Shown: positions 1 to 8,326, counted from the first letter of the stretch. The stretch: DNA of 64,000 nucleotides from CBDFHC01 sp965247585 (GCA_965247585.1 CBDFHC010000003.1:186001-250000); one strand, 5' to 3'. Notes: generated by a model not told the origin, from the letters alone. A program made the numbers and translations.

Positions 1-393
1 GTCCAACACCGTGACGCCTGCGTAAATCTGCTAAGCGACCATTTCTTGGCTCAACCCGCCGCCCGCTGGGTGGAAACCATCTCCCAGGCCGGCGTCCCAT
101 GCGGCCCCATCAACACCGTCTCCCAGGTAGTCAACGACCCTCAGGTACACGCCCGGAACATGATATCCAGCCTACCCCATCCAGAGGTCCCGGACCTCCG
201 GGTCCCCGGCCCTCCCATGAAACTCCAGTCCACCCCGCCAATCCTCCGCCGCCCGCCGCCCCTCCTCGGCCAGCACACCGAAGAAATCCTACAAGAGCTG
301 GGCTACTCCCAAGAACAAATGAATGAGCTACGCCGGGCGGACGCCATCCCCGGCCCTGCCCTTACTCCATCCCCCTCTCCTGCCGATGGCTAG
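1..393 (+). CDS. CaiB/BaiF family CoA-transferase, C-terminal part (5' end outside window)
   Basis: The frame is open from base 1 to a TAG at 391-393, so the gene begins before the window. About 130 residues are visible. The stretch GVPCGPINTVSQVVNDPQV is the usual C-terminal signature of family III CoA-transferases, followed by a VPGPPMKL segment and a GQHTEEIL helix. Family members move CoA between an acyl-CoA donor and a carboxylic acid (formyl-CoA, carnitine and related substrates). The catalytic Asp lies in the missing N-terminal lobe, so the substrate cannot be judged. The internal TTG at 46 is not a real start because homologous-looking sequence continues upstream of it. Confidence 0.85.
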   Translation, partial: VQHRDACVNLLSDHFLAQPAARWVETISQAGVPCGPINTVSQVVNDPQVHARNMISSLPHPEVPDLRVPGPPMKLQSTPPILRRPPPLLGQHTEEILQELGYSQEQMNELRRADAIPGPALTPSPSPADG

Positions 394-434
394 AGCGTCG
401 CCTGCGAACTCGGTCACACCATCTCGATTCTAAC

Positions 435-791
435 TCAGCTCTCCCGTTCCAACTCCAGAATACTCAATGCTTTTTGTAGCTCAGACACAACTTGCGGAAC
501 ACGGCCGGTCACCGTGCTCCATACCACTTCTAGGTCCACTCCAAAGTAGGCATGAATGAGCACGTCTCTCATTCCGGCCATGTCACGCCAAGGCACCTCG
601 GGAAACCTCGAACGATCGTCATCGGGTATAAGTTTTACCGCTTCGCCTGCAATCTCGAAAGCGCGCACGACGGCGAAGGTCGTCTTATCATCTTGGGAAA
701 AGGATTCATAATCCATCCCTTCCACAAAGTCGTGCGCCTTTTCCAACGCCGCCAAGGCATCTCTCATATAGTCCAGCGGCGTCCGATTCAT
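435..791 (-). CDS. hepT: HepT-like RNase toxin (HEPN) of a MntA/HepT pair
   Basis: 118 residues, mostly helical, with the HEPN active-site motif R-x4-H-x-Y (Arg75, His80, Tyr82 in RDVLIHAYFGVD). In characterised pairs HepT is an RNA-cleaving toxin that MntA neutralises by adenylylating the Tyr of this motif; the Tyr is present here. The ATG at 791 is chosen because it overlaps the TGA of the upstream antitoxin gene (788-791, ATGA), implying translational coupling. An in-frame start 27 bases further upstream would overlap more and has no visible advantage. All toxin residues are intact, so the pair is probably functional. Confidence 0.85.
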   Translation of the reverse strand: MNRTPLDYMRDALAALEKAHDFVEGMDYESFSQDDKTTFAVVRAFEIAGEAVKLIPDDDRSRFPEVPWRDMAGMRDVLIHAYFGVDLEVVWSTVTGRVPQVVSELQKALSILELERES

Positions 792-1105
792 ACCCCTACG
801 ACTTCCTCCAGGATACACGCTCCAATTCCCGGCTTCAGGGCATCCTTCATCACCAAGTCCACCTTGACCCCCAAATGCTCGGATAGCTCTCTTTGCAGCG
901 CTACAAACTCTAGCAAGTCAGGTTTCTCAACAAACTCGATCAGAACATCAACGTCGCTGCCGTCTTGTTCCTCACCTCGTACGTAGGAGCCGAATAGTCC
1001 CAGCGTCTTCACCTGATAGCGCTCCGTCAGGCTTGGGAGGTGACGGCGCAACTTCCCAGCAAATTCCTTCGCCTTACCTTGGAGTTCACGTGCTGATTCT
1101 GTCAT
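788..1105 (-). CDS. mntA: MntA-type minimal nucleotidyltransferase antitoxin
   Basis: 105 residues. The nucleotidyltransferase signature G-S-x10-D-x-D is clear (Gly39, Ser40, Asp51, Asp53 in GLFGSYVRGEEQDGSDVDV), which binds ATP and metal. MntA proteins transfer AMP to the partner HepT toxin and so silence it. It is the first gene of the pair and overlaps hepT by four bases. The ATG at 1105 gives a normal N-terminal helix for the family. The region upstream (1106-1204) holds no gene and presumably carries the promoter. Confidence 0.85.
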   Translation of the reverse strand: MTESARELQGKAKEFAGKLRRHLPSLTERYQVKTLGLFGSYVRGEEQDGSDVDVLIEFVEKPDLLEFVALQRELSEHLGVKVDLVMKDALKPGIGACILEEVVGV

Positions 1106-1204
1106 GGCTGTTAACTTAATCTACCACCAATGGAAAACCGCATCACATAACCTTCTTGGGCTCTTCCGACAGCTTCTGCCTGTCACCCTGCCCCTCAGCT
1201 ACCC

Positions 1205-1540
1205 CTAAAGCCCCATTATCCACCCCTCCGCCTGCACCGCCTCCACAAACCTGAACCCCGCCCGTTCCGCGAACATCCGGTCCACCTCCGTGTCCCCCAC
1301 GTGGTAGCATTCCTCCGAAGGAAATTCCTTCCTCACATCCTCCAACCGGTGCTTCAGCACCGTGAAACCCGGCTCAATCCCCTGCGACGCCCACACTTCC
1401 CGCTGAAACGACAGCGTCCTGTCAGAGCAGCTACCCACCAGCCACCCCGCAACCAACAGCCTCTGCACCATCGCCATCGTCACCGGGCCCGGCGGGTCCC
1501 CCAACTCCAGCGTCCCGTCTATGTCAAAGCTCACCAGCAT
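1205..1540 (-). CDS. HAD-superfamily hydrolase, small
   Basis: 111 residues beginning with the haloacid dehalogenase motif I as FDIDGTLE (nucleophile and acid/base Asp pair). A motif II-like Ser/Thr is in GSCSDRT, a Lys is in the middle, and HVGDTEVD near the C-terminus is motif IV. At this length there is little or no cap domain. The substrate is unknown; small HAD proteins are often phosphatases. It lies on the same strand downstream of the thiolase/DUF35 genes, about 75 bases from DUF35, so it may be read with them. Confidence 0.75.
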   Translation of the reverse strand: MLVSFDIDGTLELGDPPGPVTMAMVQRLLVAGWLVGSCSDRTLSFQREVWASQGIEPGFTVLKHRLEDVRKEFPSEECYHVGDTEVDRMFAERAGFRFVEAVQAEGWIMGL

Positions 1541-1616
1541 CGGTTGAACGCCCAGTCCTTTCCCAATCGACTACAGCGGTATCGTTGTAAACAGCGCACG
1601 AAAGAACCCCCAACAC

Positions 1617-2120
1617 CTACCCCGGATACCGCCACACCTCACCCCGGGGCGCCTCGTCCGATAGCTTGAACTGCGGCAGCGTCAGCCCATCCTCCATATC
1701 CTGAAACACCACCTCCACCCGCTTGCCAATCGCCACGTTCTCCTCGTCCTCCGGCGTCATCGACTCCTTCAGCAAGTTCGCCGTGAACCGCAGCCCGTCC
1801 CCCTCCCCCGGCTTCCCACTCTGCTCGTCCAGCTCCACCAGCACAATCGGGAACGGCGTCCAGTCCTTAAACCCCGGCAGCACCGCGTGGGCCACAATCT
1901 GGTAGCTGTAGATGCTCCCCTTACCGCTCACCGTCTCCCACTCCCACTGCATCGAGGCGCACCACGGGCACGCCGGTCCCGGCTCCCCTCGAAGCAGACC
2001 GCATTCCTGGCACTTCCTAACCACCAGCCGGTGCTCCCGTGCCGCCTCAAAATAGCCCTTATACTCGCTGTCGTTATCCGGGATACTTACCCGCAGGCCC
2101 CGGTACTCGTAACTCGCCAT
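1617..2120 (-). CDS. DUF35 OB-fold protein with rubredoxin-like zinc ribbon (acyl-CoA associated)
   Basis: 167 residues. The N-terminal helix is followed by a four-Cys zinc ribbon (Cys37, Cys40, Cys51, Cys54) and then an OB-fold with the family-typical GKGSIYSYQIVAH strand. DUF35 proteins form complexes with thiolase-like proteins acting on acyl-CoAs. Here the thiolase homologue lies four bases upstream on the same strand, the usual pairing. The ATG at 2120 follows the thiolase stop almost directly. Activity on its own is unlikely; it probably acts as a partner that shapes the thiolase active site. Confidence 0.88.
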   Translation of the reverse strand: MASYEYRGLRVSIPDNDSEYKGYFEAAREHRLVVRKCQECGLLRGEPGPACPWCASMQWEWETVSGKGSIYSYQIVAHAVLPGFKDWTPFPIVLVELDEQSGKPGEGDGLRFTANLLKESMTPEDEENVAIGKRVEVVFQDMEDGLTLPQFKLSDEAPRGEVWRYPG

Positions 2121-2124
2121 TCGG

Positions 2125-3342
2125 CTACCTCCTAAGGATGAGCGCGCTCCCGATAGCCGGGGTTCCCCATCCCATATTCATGCTTATCTCCGCGTCCTTC
2201 ACCTGCCGGCACTTCCCCTCAGAATAGTCGAAGGTATGCACCCCTTCGCTCCCCTGCGGGCAGTAGTCGTCCACCTGTCCCCGAAGCTGCCGCACGTTCT
2301 CAATCACCATATTCATACCGTGCGTATACCCCTCGCACAAGTGGCCGCCGCTGGTGTTGTTCGGCCTCCGTCCCCCCAGGTTGATCGCCCCGCTGCTCAC
2401 ATAGTCCTTCCCTTCGCCCTTCTTCGAGAATCCGTAGTCCTCGAATTGCAGCATCGTCGTGTATGTGAACGCGTCGTAGCAGCCCGTCACGTCAATGTCG
2501 TCGTGCGTAACCCCCGCCAGGTCGAACACCCTGGGCCCCACAAAGTGCCCCGCCACCCTGGTAATCGGCCCGTACTGGTAATGGAAATCGCCGCCCGGCT
2601 TCGTCCCCCGGCCCTGGTACCCCATGATATGTACCGGCTTCTTCTTCAGCGCCTTGGCACGCTCCGCCGACGTCACGATTATGCAGGTGGCGTTGTCCGT
2701 CTCCAGGCAGCAGTCCAGCAGATGTGCGCAGGGCTTGATGATCCACCGAGAGTTCAACACGTCCTCCACCGTCACCCGCTGCTTCATCAGCGCCTTCGGG
2801 TTGTTGCTGGCGTGGTTGCTGTGCGCCACCTTTATCCGCGCCAGGTCCTCGCTGGTCACCCCGTACTCCATCATGTGCCGCGTGAACGTAAACGCGAAGA
2901 GCTGCACCGCGCTAGCCTGCCCGTACAGCTTCCGCATCAGGTCCGGCCCCGAAACCGGCGCCGCGTTGCGCGCCCCCGTTCCCCCTACCCGCACCGACGA
3001 GTACCCGTTCATCGAACGATATATCGCCACCGTGTCGCACATCCCCCCTTCTATCGCCCCCACCGCCAGCCCTACCAGCGCCTCGCTGCTGGACCCGCCG
3101 CCGGAGCAGTCCATGTAAAAGTTCGGCCGCATCCCCAGGTCGTACATCACCGACGTCGACGCCACAGAGTCACCGCTGTGGTAACTCATCATCCCGTCCA
3201 CGTCCTTCAGCGCCAACCCCGCGTCGTTCGCGGCGTTCCGAATCGCCTCCGCCGCCATCGCCCGGGTGCTCCTTCCCGAGCCGCGGCTGAACTCCGTCTC
3301 CCCTACTCCCACAATGCAATACTTGTCCTTTAGACCAGCCAA
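2125..3342 (-). CDS. Thiolase-like / SCP-x family protein
   Basis: 405 residues, standard length for non-decarboxylating thiolase homologues of the lipid-transfer type. It starts with the family N-terminus YCIVGVGETEFSRGSGRST, has DCSGGGSSSEALVGLA around the position of the reactive loop and a GGHLCEGYTHGMN motif near the C-terminus that carries conserved His/Cys residues. The start is a TTG at 3342 preceded by a weak GAGG. It is the first gene of a thiolase-DUF35 operon. The probable role is acyl-CoA condensation or cleavage in degradation of branched or sterol-like side chains; the substrate is not readable from the sequence. Confidence 0.85.
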   Translation of the reverse strand: MAGLKDKYCIVGVGETEFSRGSGRSTRAMAAEAIRNAANDAGLALKDVDGMMSYHSGDSVASTSVMYDLGMRPNFYMDCSGGGSSSEALVGLAVGAIEGGMCDTVAIYRSMNGYSSVRVGGTGARNAAPVSGPDLMRKLYGQASAVQLFAFTFTRHMMEYGVTSEDLARIKVAHSNHASNNPKALMKQRVTVEDVLNSRWIIKPCAHLLDCCLETDNATCIIVTSAERAKALKKKPVHIMGYQGRGTKPGGDFHYQYGPITRVAGHFVGPRVFDLAGVTHDDIDVTGCYDAFTYTTMLQFEDYGFSKKGEGKDYVSSGAINLGGRRPNNTSGGHLCEGYTHGMNMVIENVRQLRGQVDDYCPQGSEGVHTFDYSEGKCRQVKDAEISMNMGWGTPAIGSALILRR

Positions 3343-3389
3343 TTCGTTGCCTCTTCCCGCGGCCTATCTTGCCGCTTCTACCTTTAGCC

Positions 3390-4391
3390 TTAACCCCTGC
3401 CCGCCGCCTCATCAATCCGCGCCACCAGCTCCGCGTCAAGCGGCCCCTTCTCCTCCGCCGCCAGGCACTCCTTTAGCTCCGCCCGGTCCTTCACCCCTAA
3501 TATCACCGTCGAAACCCCCTCCATCGAAAGCGCGTACCGGTGCGCCAGTGACGCCGCCGTCTCCCCTAACTCCCTCGCCAGCTCTCGAAACGCCGACGCC
3601 CGGCGGTAGTCCGCCATCTCCGGGTGGCCGTCATCCACCGCGCGGTCGAACGCATCCGTCAGCGCCCCGGCCTGCACCGCCCGGATACCCATCACCCCCA
3701 CACCCCTGCGCACCGCCGTGGCTATAATATCCCGTGGTCGCGCCGGCCCCTCGAACCGCCTCATCCCTCCAGGCGAGTCCAGCAGGTTCGCTATCGCCTG
3801 CACCGCCGCCGGACCCGGCTCGTCCTCCAGCGTCTCAATCACCGCCGAAGGCTCGCCTATCCCGGTGATCGCCCAGTCGCCGATCTTCCCAGACGCGACC
3901 ATCGCTTCAAAGCAGGGACGCACCGCCCCCACAAAAAGGTTCCGTGGCGTGCCTTCTGTCTGTCCCGCCTCTTCATCCGGCACCACCTGCCCGTGCAAAA
4001 AGAAAAGGTCCACCCGCTCCAGCTTCATCCGGGCTAGACTCTCCTCCAGGCTCCGCTCCAGCAAACGGGTCACCTCGCCCCGTGGCGGGTTGCCCAGCCG
4101 ATGCTTCGTGGACACCAGTATCCCCGCCGGAAGCCTCCCCTCGAACGCCTCGCCCACTACCCTTTCCGCCTCCCCGTCACCGTAGCTGGGCGCCATGTCT
4201 ATGAACGTTATCCCCCCTGCTACCGCCTCCCGCACCGTGGCCACCGCCTCCTCTCGAGTGGTGGCGCCCCACACGTTCCCAACCCCCCCGCCTCCCAGCG
4301 TCAGGGCGCTCACGTCTCCAATTCGGCCTAGCCTACGCGTTTCCACGGCCTCAAATGTATTGGCCCCTCCCTCGGGTGTCAACCGTGGCAC
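3390..4391 (-). CDS. Aldo/keto reductase family oxidoreductase
   Basis: 333 residues. The AKR features are visible in order: the tetrad Asp and Tyr in FIDMAPSYGDGEAER, a Lys in VSTKHRL and the His in DLFFLHGQ, then a C-terminal (beta/alpha)8 half ending in GVSTVILGVKDRAEL, which is typical of the NADP-binding end. AKRs reduce aldehydes or ketones with NAD(P)H. It lies just upstream of the thiolase gene on the same strand with about 50 bases between them, so it may belong to the same operon. The substrate cannot be predicted. Confidence 0.87.
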   Translation of the reverse strand: MPRLTPEGGANTFEAVETRRLGRIGDVSALTLGGGGVGNVWGATTREEAVATVREAVAGGITFIDMAPSYGDGEAERVVGEAFEGRLPAGILVSTKHRLGNPPRGEVTRLLERSLEESLARMKLERVDLFFLHGQVVPDEEAGQTEGTPRNLFVGAVRPCFEAMVASGKIGDWAITGIGEPSAVIETLEDEPGPAAVQAIANLLDSPGGMRRFEGPARPRDIIATAVRRGVGVMGIRAVQAGALTDAFDRAVDDGHPEMADYRRASAFRELARELGETAASLAHRYALSMEGVSTVILGVKDRAELKECLAAEEKGPLDAELVARIDEAAGRG

Positions 4392-4499
4392 ACCATAACT
4401 CCGTCCATCTCACACCCCCAGCCTCCCCTTGACAGCCCGCTCAGTGCCGCCTTACCGTTTCTACCTCCAATTCCCACCCTACTCCCGAGGAGCTAGTCT

Positions 4500-4631
4500 A
4501 TGCCCTACAAGCTGGAAGGCAGCATCCTGGAGGTCTGCGACTGTAACGTCCTCTGCCCCTGTTGCATCGGCCAGGACCTGGACCTCGTCGGCCACAACGT
4601 CATCCAGGGGGCCTTCGGCTTTGAGGGCTAG
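4500..4631 (+). pseudogene. DUF1326 protein remnant (N-terminal 43 residues)
   Basis: A 43-codon frame with a good GAGGAG ribosome site encodes the N-terminus of a DUF1326 protein: YKLEGSILEVCDCNVLCPCC carries the Cys-x-Cys and Cys-x-Cys-Cys cluster of the family. Full members are about 200 residues, so roughly 80% is missing; the frame ends at TAG 4629-4631 and no continuation is visible before the next gene at 4701. DUF1326 genes usually sit directly before a DUF2182 gene, as here. It is most likely a deletion derivative, although the retained Cys-rich leader with its ribosome site could still be translated. Confidence 0.7.
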
Positions 4632-4700
4632 CCCGCTCACCCAAACATCCTTCGCTCGCCGCCGGGTTCACCCCGGCGCACCGCTTTCGGGGAAGACCCC

Positions 4701-5465
4701 ATGCGGGTAAGAGTCCAGGACCAGCGCCTCTTTGCCACCCTCCTGGTGGCCATCATCGCCTTCGCTTGGCTCAGCCTCTGGGTCTGGGGCCAGTCCCCCT
4801 ACGGCCGCTACCTCGACCACCAAACCCTCGACGATATCGTCACCGAAGACCTGGCACTCCTCGCCGTCTTCGTCGCCGGCTGGACCGTCATGGTATTCGC
4901 CATGATGCTCCCCACCAGCCTGCCCCTCATCTTCCTCTTCCGCCGGATGACCCGCGAACGGCCCGCCCACGTCTGGTTGATGACACTGCTCATCACAGGC
5001 TACATCGGGGTCTGGGCCCTCTTCGGCATCATCGTCCACGCCGGCGACCTCGCCCTTCACCAGGCCGTCGAGCGCATCGCCTGGGTAGATACCAACCCCT
5101 GGGTCATCGGCGCCGCCGTCCTCGCCCTGGCCGGCGTCTACCAGTTCACCGCCCTCAAGTACCACTGCCTCGACAAGTGCCGCTCCCCCATGATGTTCAT
5201 CGCCAGCCACTGGACCGGCAAACACGAATGGCGACAGTCCTTCCGCCTCGGCATCAACCACGGCCTCTTCTGCCTTGGCTGCTGCTGGTCCCTCATGCTA
5301 CTCATGTTCGCCGTAGGCGCCGGCAGCATCGGCTGGATGCTCCTCCTAGGCCTCGTCATGGCCGTCGAGAAAAACCTCCCCTGGGGCAAGCGGATCGGCA
5401 AGCCCCTGGGCGCCGTCCTCATCCTCACCTCCCTCGGCACCATCGTCACCTCCCTCGCCCTCTAA
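4701..5465 (+). CDS. DUF2182 multi-spanning membrane protein (predicted metal-binding)
   Basis: 254 residues with about six to seven membrane helices. DUF2182 marks are visible: FAMMLPTSLPLI in the second helix, the YQFTALKYHCLDKCRSP motif with two Cys, GLFCLGCCWSLMLLMF with three Cys, and an EKNLPWG loop. The clustered Cys/His residues suggest metal handling in the membrane, but the biochemical role is unknown. The normal partner DUF1326 is present only as a remnant directly upstream. A hairpin-rich dispersed repeat follows the stop. Confidence 0.85.
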   Translation: MRVRVQDQRLFATLLVAIIAFAWLSLWVWGQSPYGRYLDHQTLDDIVTEDLALLAVFVAGWTVMVFAMMLPTSLPLIFLFRRMTRERPAHVWLMTLLITGYIGVWALFGIIVHAGDLALHQAVERIAWVDTNPWVIGAAVLALAGVYQFTALKYHCLDKCRSPMMFIASHWTGKHEWRQSFRLGINHGLFCLGCCWSLMLLMFAVGAGSIGWMLLLGLVMAVEKNLPWGKRIGKPLGAVLILTSLGTIVTSLAL

Positions 5466-5476
5466 CCCCCGGATTC

Positions 5477-5604
5477 AAAGGAGGATGCAGGGAACCCAGG
5501 TGGTAGCTGCCGGGAGTCCGAGGGTGTCCCTCAGAAATGAACTCTAAAAACCTTCCGGGGTGGGACGGTGGGTACCACCAACCTCCGATTTGTAGTCCTT
5601 CGCG
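5477..5604 (+). repeat. Hairpin-rich dispersed repeat, copy 1 (long form)
   Basis: About 128 bases after the DUF2182 gene. Core: CGGGAGTCCGAGGGTGTCCCTCAG, a short stem with a TGT loop and one G.C to C.C mismatch here. A 3' module carries CCTTCCGGGGTGGGACGG, then the palindrome GGTGG-GTA-CCACC and GATTTGTAGTCCTTCG. Thirteen copies of the element occur in the window. Confidence 0.8.
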
Positions 5605-5762
5605 GGCACACCACCCATCCCCCTCGCTGATTCCCTCGACAATAGTCCAGCCCTTGAAAGGGAGCCTCCTCCACCTAATCACCACCAACCACACCGGAGA
5701 GTGCAGTCAGCTGGAGGCGGATGGGTTCCCTGCCACGGGGCCTCCGGAATACCCCTACCTCC

Positions 5763-6896
5763 CTACATCCCCCTATCCTCCAGCCACCCGGACACCGTAT
5801 CCACCATCTCCTTTAACTGCGCCTCCTGGCCTATCAGGTAGTGGCTCGCCCCCCTGATCCGGCGCAGCTCCTTGTCCTCCACCGTCGCCGCGGCGAAGAG
5901 CGCGTCGGCATACGACGGAAACGCCCCCTGGTCCCCGGTGTAGTCAATCACCAGCACCGGCGCCGACGTGCGAGGCAGGTGCTGTAGCGCGTCCCCGTTC
6001 GTCGTCGTCAGGCCCCACTGGCTCAGCCACGACCGAAGGCTGCTGAACCGGGCGTGACCCAGCGCCGTGTGCCGGTTGTTCTGCTCCGCGTCTCCCCACA
6101 TGCACCCTGGCTCCCGGTCCGAAGGGTCAACGTTCAAGTCCGTAAACCGGAGGTCCGCCATCGTCCGATACACCGTGAACGCCAGGTTGCTCCGCGTCCC
6201 CCCGGCGTTCCGCTGGGTCAGCGTATCCCGCACCCAGTCCGTGATCCGTTGGTTCCGCGCCTCCTGCGCCGCCCGGTACCTCCGCACAAACTCCTCCGAG
6301 TACGGCGGTCCATTGGCCCTATCGAACATATCCAGCGCCGGGTCCCTGGAGTCCGGGTCCCGCTCATCCACCACTGACGCGTCCATATTGTCCGTCAGCA
6401 CCTGCGCTCTCCCGGTGTGCGCCGCCAGCAGAATCAGCGCGTCCGCCGTCGGCAGGTCCGCCTTGGTCAAGTCCGGCAGGTCCCCTGCTGGCGTGATCGT
6501 TATGGACGGGCCCTCCGCCTGGCTCTGGTACATCGACATCAACGGTCCGCCCCCGCTGTTCCCCACCAGCACCACGTTACGGTACCTCTCCCGCAGGTAA
6601 CGCACCGCCTCCGCCACGTCCAGCACCGTCTCCTCCATGATCAGCGCGCTGTCATTGTTGAGGTACCTGGTGGTAAACCCCAGACAGGCGTACCCCTGGG
6701 CAGCGAAGGGCCTCAGGGCGTAATGCTCCATGAAATTCGTGTTCGGATGGCAGAACAGTAGCGCCGTGGTGGGCTTCTCCCGCGACTCCTCATACAGGCA
6801 ACCGAACACGTGTGGAAAGTGCCGCGCTATGCCGGAGGTAGTCTCCATCGCCTCCGGCACCTGAATGGGTATCGATACCAGCTCTCTATCTATCAA
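5763..6896 (-). CDS. Alpha/beta hydrolase
   Basis: 377 residues with an alpha/beta-hydrolase fold. The nucleophile elbow is GNSGGGP (Ser114), the likely acid lies in VLVIDYTGDQGAFP and the His in GASHYLIGQEAQL near the C-terminus, so the triad is complete. A 100-residue insertion between elbow and acid resembles a lid. No signal peptide is seen. The substrate is unknown; esterase or amide hydrolase activity is the family default. The gene stands alone, with repeats on both sides. Confidence 0.82.
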   Translation of the reverse strand: MIDRELVSIPIQVPEAMETTSGIARHFPHVFGCLYEESREKPTTALLFCHPNTNFMEHYALRPFAAQGYACLGFTTRYLNNDSALIMEETVLDVAEAVRYLRERYRNVVLVGNSGGGPLMSMYQSQAEGPSITITPAGDLPDLTKADLPTADALILLAAHTGRAQVLTDNMDASVVDERDPDSRDPALDMFDRANGPPYSEEFVRRYRAAQEARNQRITDWVRDTLTQRNAGGTRSNLAFTVYRTMADLRFTDLNVDPSDREPGCMWGDAEQNNRHTALGHARFSSLRSWLSQWGLTTTNGDALQHLPRTSAPVLVIDYTGDQGAFPSYADALFAAATVEDKELRRIRGASHYLIGQEAQLKEMVDTVSGWLEDRGM

Positions 6897-6998
6897 TCGT
6901 TGCTCCTACCTGCCGCTCACGAAATAGCCCAGCGTTGCTGTTAGCGTCGAGTCTGCCCTAATCCTAGTCGTTGCACCAAATTTAAGGCAATGGCCGGT

Positions 6999-7038
6999 CC
7001 GGATTCATCGCAAACAGGCCGGATTCATCGCAAACAGG
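6999..7038. repeat. Tandem duplication of a 20-base unit
   Basis: The 20-mer CCGGATTCATCGCAAACAGG occurs twice head to tail and leads directly into dispersed-repeat copy 2. The related string TCGCAAACAGGA recurs upstream of copies 6 and 7. Confidence 0.9.
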
Positions 7039-7156
7039 AAGGTGCAGGGAACACAGGTTCCCTGACGGGAGTCTGAGGGTGTCCCTCAGAATTTCGTTTT
7101 TAAACCTTTCCGGGCGGGATGGTGGGAACCACCAACATTTGATTTGTAGTCCTTCC
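7039..7156 (+). repeat. Hairpin-rich dispersed repeat, copy 2 (long form)
   Basis: Contains GCAGGGAAC...GTTCCCTG (stem 1), TCTGAGGG-TGT-CCCTCAGA (stem 2) and GGTGG-GAA-CCACC (stem 3), ending GATTTGTAGTCCTTC. It lies between two minus-strand genes and in the opposite orientation to them. Confidence 0.85.
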
Positions 7157-7305
7157 TGGTGGTCATACCTAACCCCGTGACTGTTCTTACTCCTACCCCG
7201 CAGCCGTCCCCGCCGTACTCTGGTTCCACTCTTCCAGCGCCTCAGGTAAATGTGATGTACCTCATCAGCAATCAGCTAATGCGAGGCCGGACGGCCCTTT
7301 ATAGA

Positions 7306-7515
7306 TTACGCATCCTCAAGTTGGTTGCTGGAAATTCCACGATCACGCAAAATCGCGCTGACAGTGCCCGGCTTAAGGTCTCTGCTGCCCCAATTGGGAA
7401 TCGTGGTCCTGGCATGGGTAGTCACGCGAATCCAAATTTCGTGATCGCCTTTCGCCCTCCGGTCAAATTCACAGCCTAACCTGCGCAGCCTGCTGCTAAG
7501 CTCTCTATGATTCAA
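7306..7515 (-). CDS. hicA: HicA-type mRNA interferase toxin
   Basis: 69 residues starting with TTG at 7515 (NHRELSSRLRRLGCEF...). HicA marks are present: a double-stranded-RNA-binding-like fold with the active His in GDHEIWI, then TTIPNW and RDLKPGTVSAILRDRGIS. HicA toxins cleave mRNA and are held by HicB. The TTG overlaps the TGA of the upstream hicB frame (7512-7515), the normal HicBA-type coupling. The frame can be read further upstream, but that extension is antitoxin sequence in the wrong frame. The toxin is intact although its antitoxin is broken, so the locus is either silent or controlled in trans. Confidence 0.85.
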   Translation of the reverse strand: MNHRELSSRLRRLGCEFDRRAKGDHEIWIRVTTHARTTIPNWGSRDLKPGTVSAILRDRGISSNQLEDA

Positions 7516-7762
7516 ACGGCGACCGAGACTTCTCCAATCGTTTCTGTACCGGATGATTCCTGCACCGCCGCCTCGACCCCCGCGGGAAGAGAATCCCCTC
7601 GGTCCCGGTAAGATTCTATGAAGGCGGTGACAACGCTCTGCAGATTCTCCAGCGCCTCGGCGGCGGTGGCCCCCAAGCCCAGCATCCGGGAAGCGATGGG
7701 AGTTCACCCAAATACTTCCCTTCCGTATCCTCCCTGGGCTAGTGCATCACGAAGGTCAACTT
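7512..7762 (-). pseudogene. HicB antitoxin, decayed (internal stop and frameshift)
   Basis: Three pieces of a HicB N-terminal domain can be read in order: KLTFVMH, then an in-frame TAG (7738-7740), then PREDTEGKYLGELPSLPGC, then a frameshift near 7685, after which LGLGATAAEALENLQSVV continues to a TGA at 7512-7514 that overlaps the hicA start. HicB normally begins with a partial RNase-H-like fold of this kind (xxGYxAEVPxLPGC, then AxxNLxEAL). No DNA-binding C-terminal domain follows. The two lesions make a functional antitoxin unlikely unless the sequence contains errors. Confidence 0.72.
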
Positions 7763-7822
7763 AGACAGCTTCAAGATTGTTTACCCCCCACATGCAACGC
7801 ATCGCCGCGCGCGGACCACGCC

Positions 7823-8326
7823 CTACCCCACCGCCGTCGCCGCCGTGCTCCGGTTCCACTCCTCCAACGCCTTCGCCGCCGCCTGCGCGTCCTTCTCCGA
7901 GAAGGGCCGCACGTCCGCTGTCAGCTCCAGCCTGATCCCGTTCGGGTCGAAGAAGTAGATCGACTTGCAGAAATCGTGGTCCGTCACCCCCACCACGTCT
8001 ATCCCATGCGACTCCAGCCGAGCCTTGTAGCCCGCCAGCGCCTCTTCGCTGGGCACCTTCAGCGCGATATGCCGGACCCAACGCGGAACTATCGTCTCAT
8101 CCGCCTTCTTATCCAACCCCTCTATCTCGAAGAACGCTATGCAGCTTCCGTCCTCCATCTCCAGGAACGAGTGGAAGAACCGGTCCGACGCCCCGGTGCT
8201 AGGTACATGGTCTCCCGCCGCGTACCCCACAAATTTCATCCCCAGCACCTCCGTGTACCAGCGCACCGTGGCCGCCGTGTCGTAGGTAAGATACGCAGCG
8301 TGGTGCAGCCTCTCTGGTCGCTCCAT
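7823..8326 (-). CDS. VOC-superfamily (glyoxalase/bleomycin-resistance/dioxygenase) protein
   Basis: 167 residues forming two beta-alpha-beta-beta-beta units. The first metal His is in LHHAAYLTYD, the second in RHIALKV, and a Glu in FDPNGIRLELTA, the typical VOC metal triad. Family members include extradiol dioxygenases, glyoxalases and epimerases; the DPNGIRLEL ending is common to several of these, so the reaction is open. It is a single minus-strand gene upstream of the divergent amidohydrolase series. The 200 bases to the next gene show nothing definite. Confidence 0.85.
   Translation of the reverse strand: MERPERLHHAAYLTYDTAATVRWYTEVLGMKFVGYAAGDHVPSTGASDRFFHSFLEMEDGSCIAFFEIEGLDKKADETIVPRWVRHIALKVPSEEALAGYKARLESHGIDVVGVTDHDFCKSIYFFDPNGIRLELTADVRPFSEKDAQAAAKALEEWNRSTAATAVG

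Noticed and set aside
7159..7479. Plus-strand frame over hicA
   Set aside because: Antisense to a recognisable toxin, no domain.
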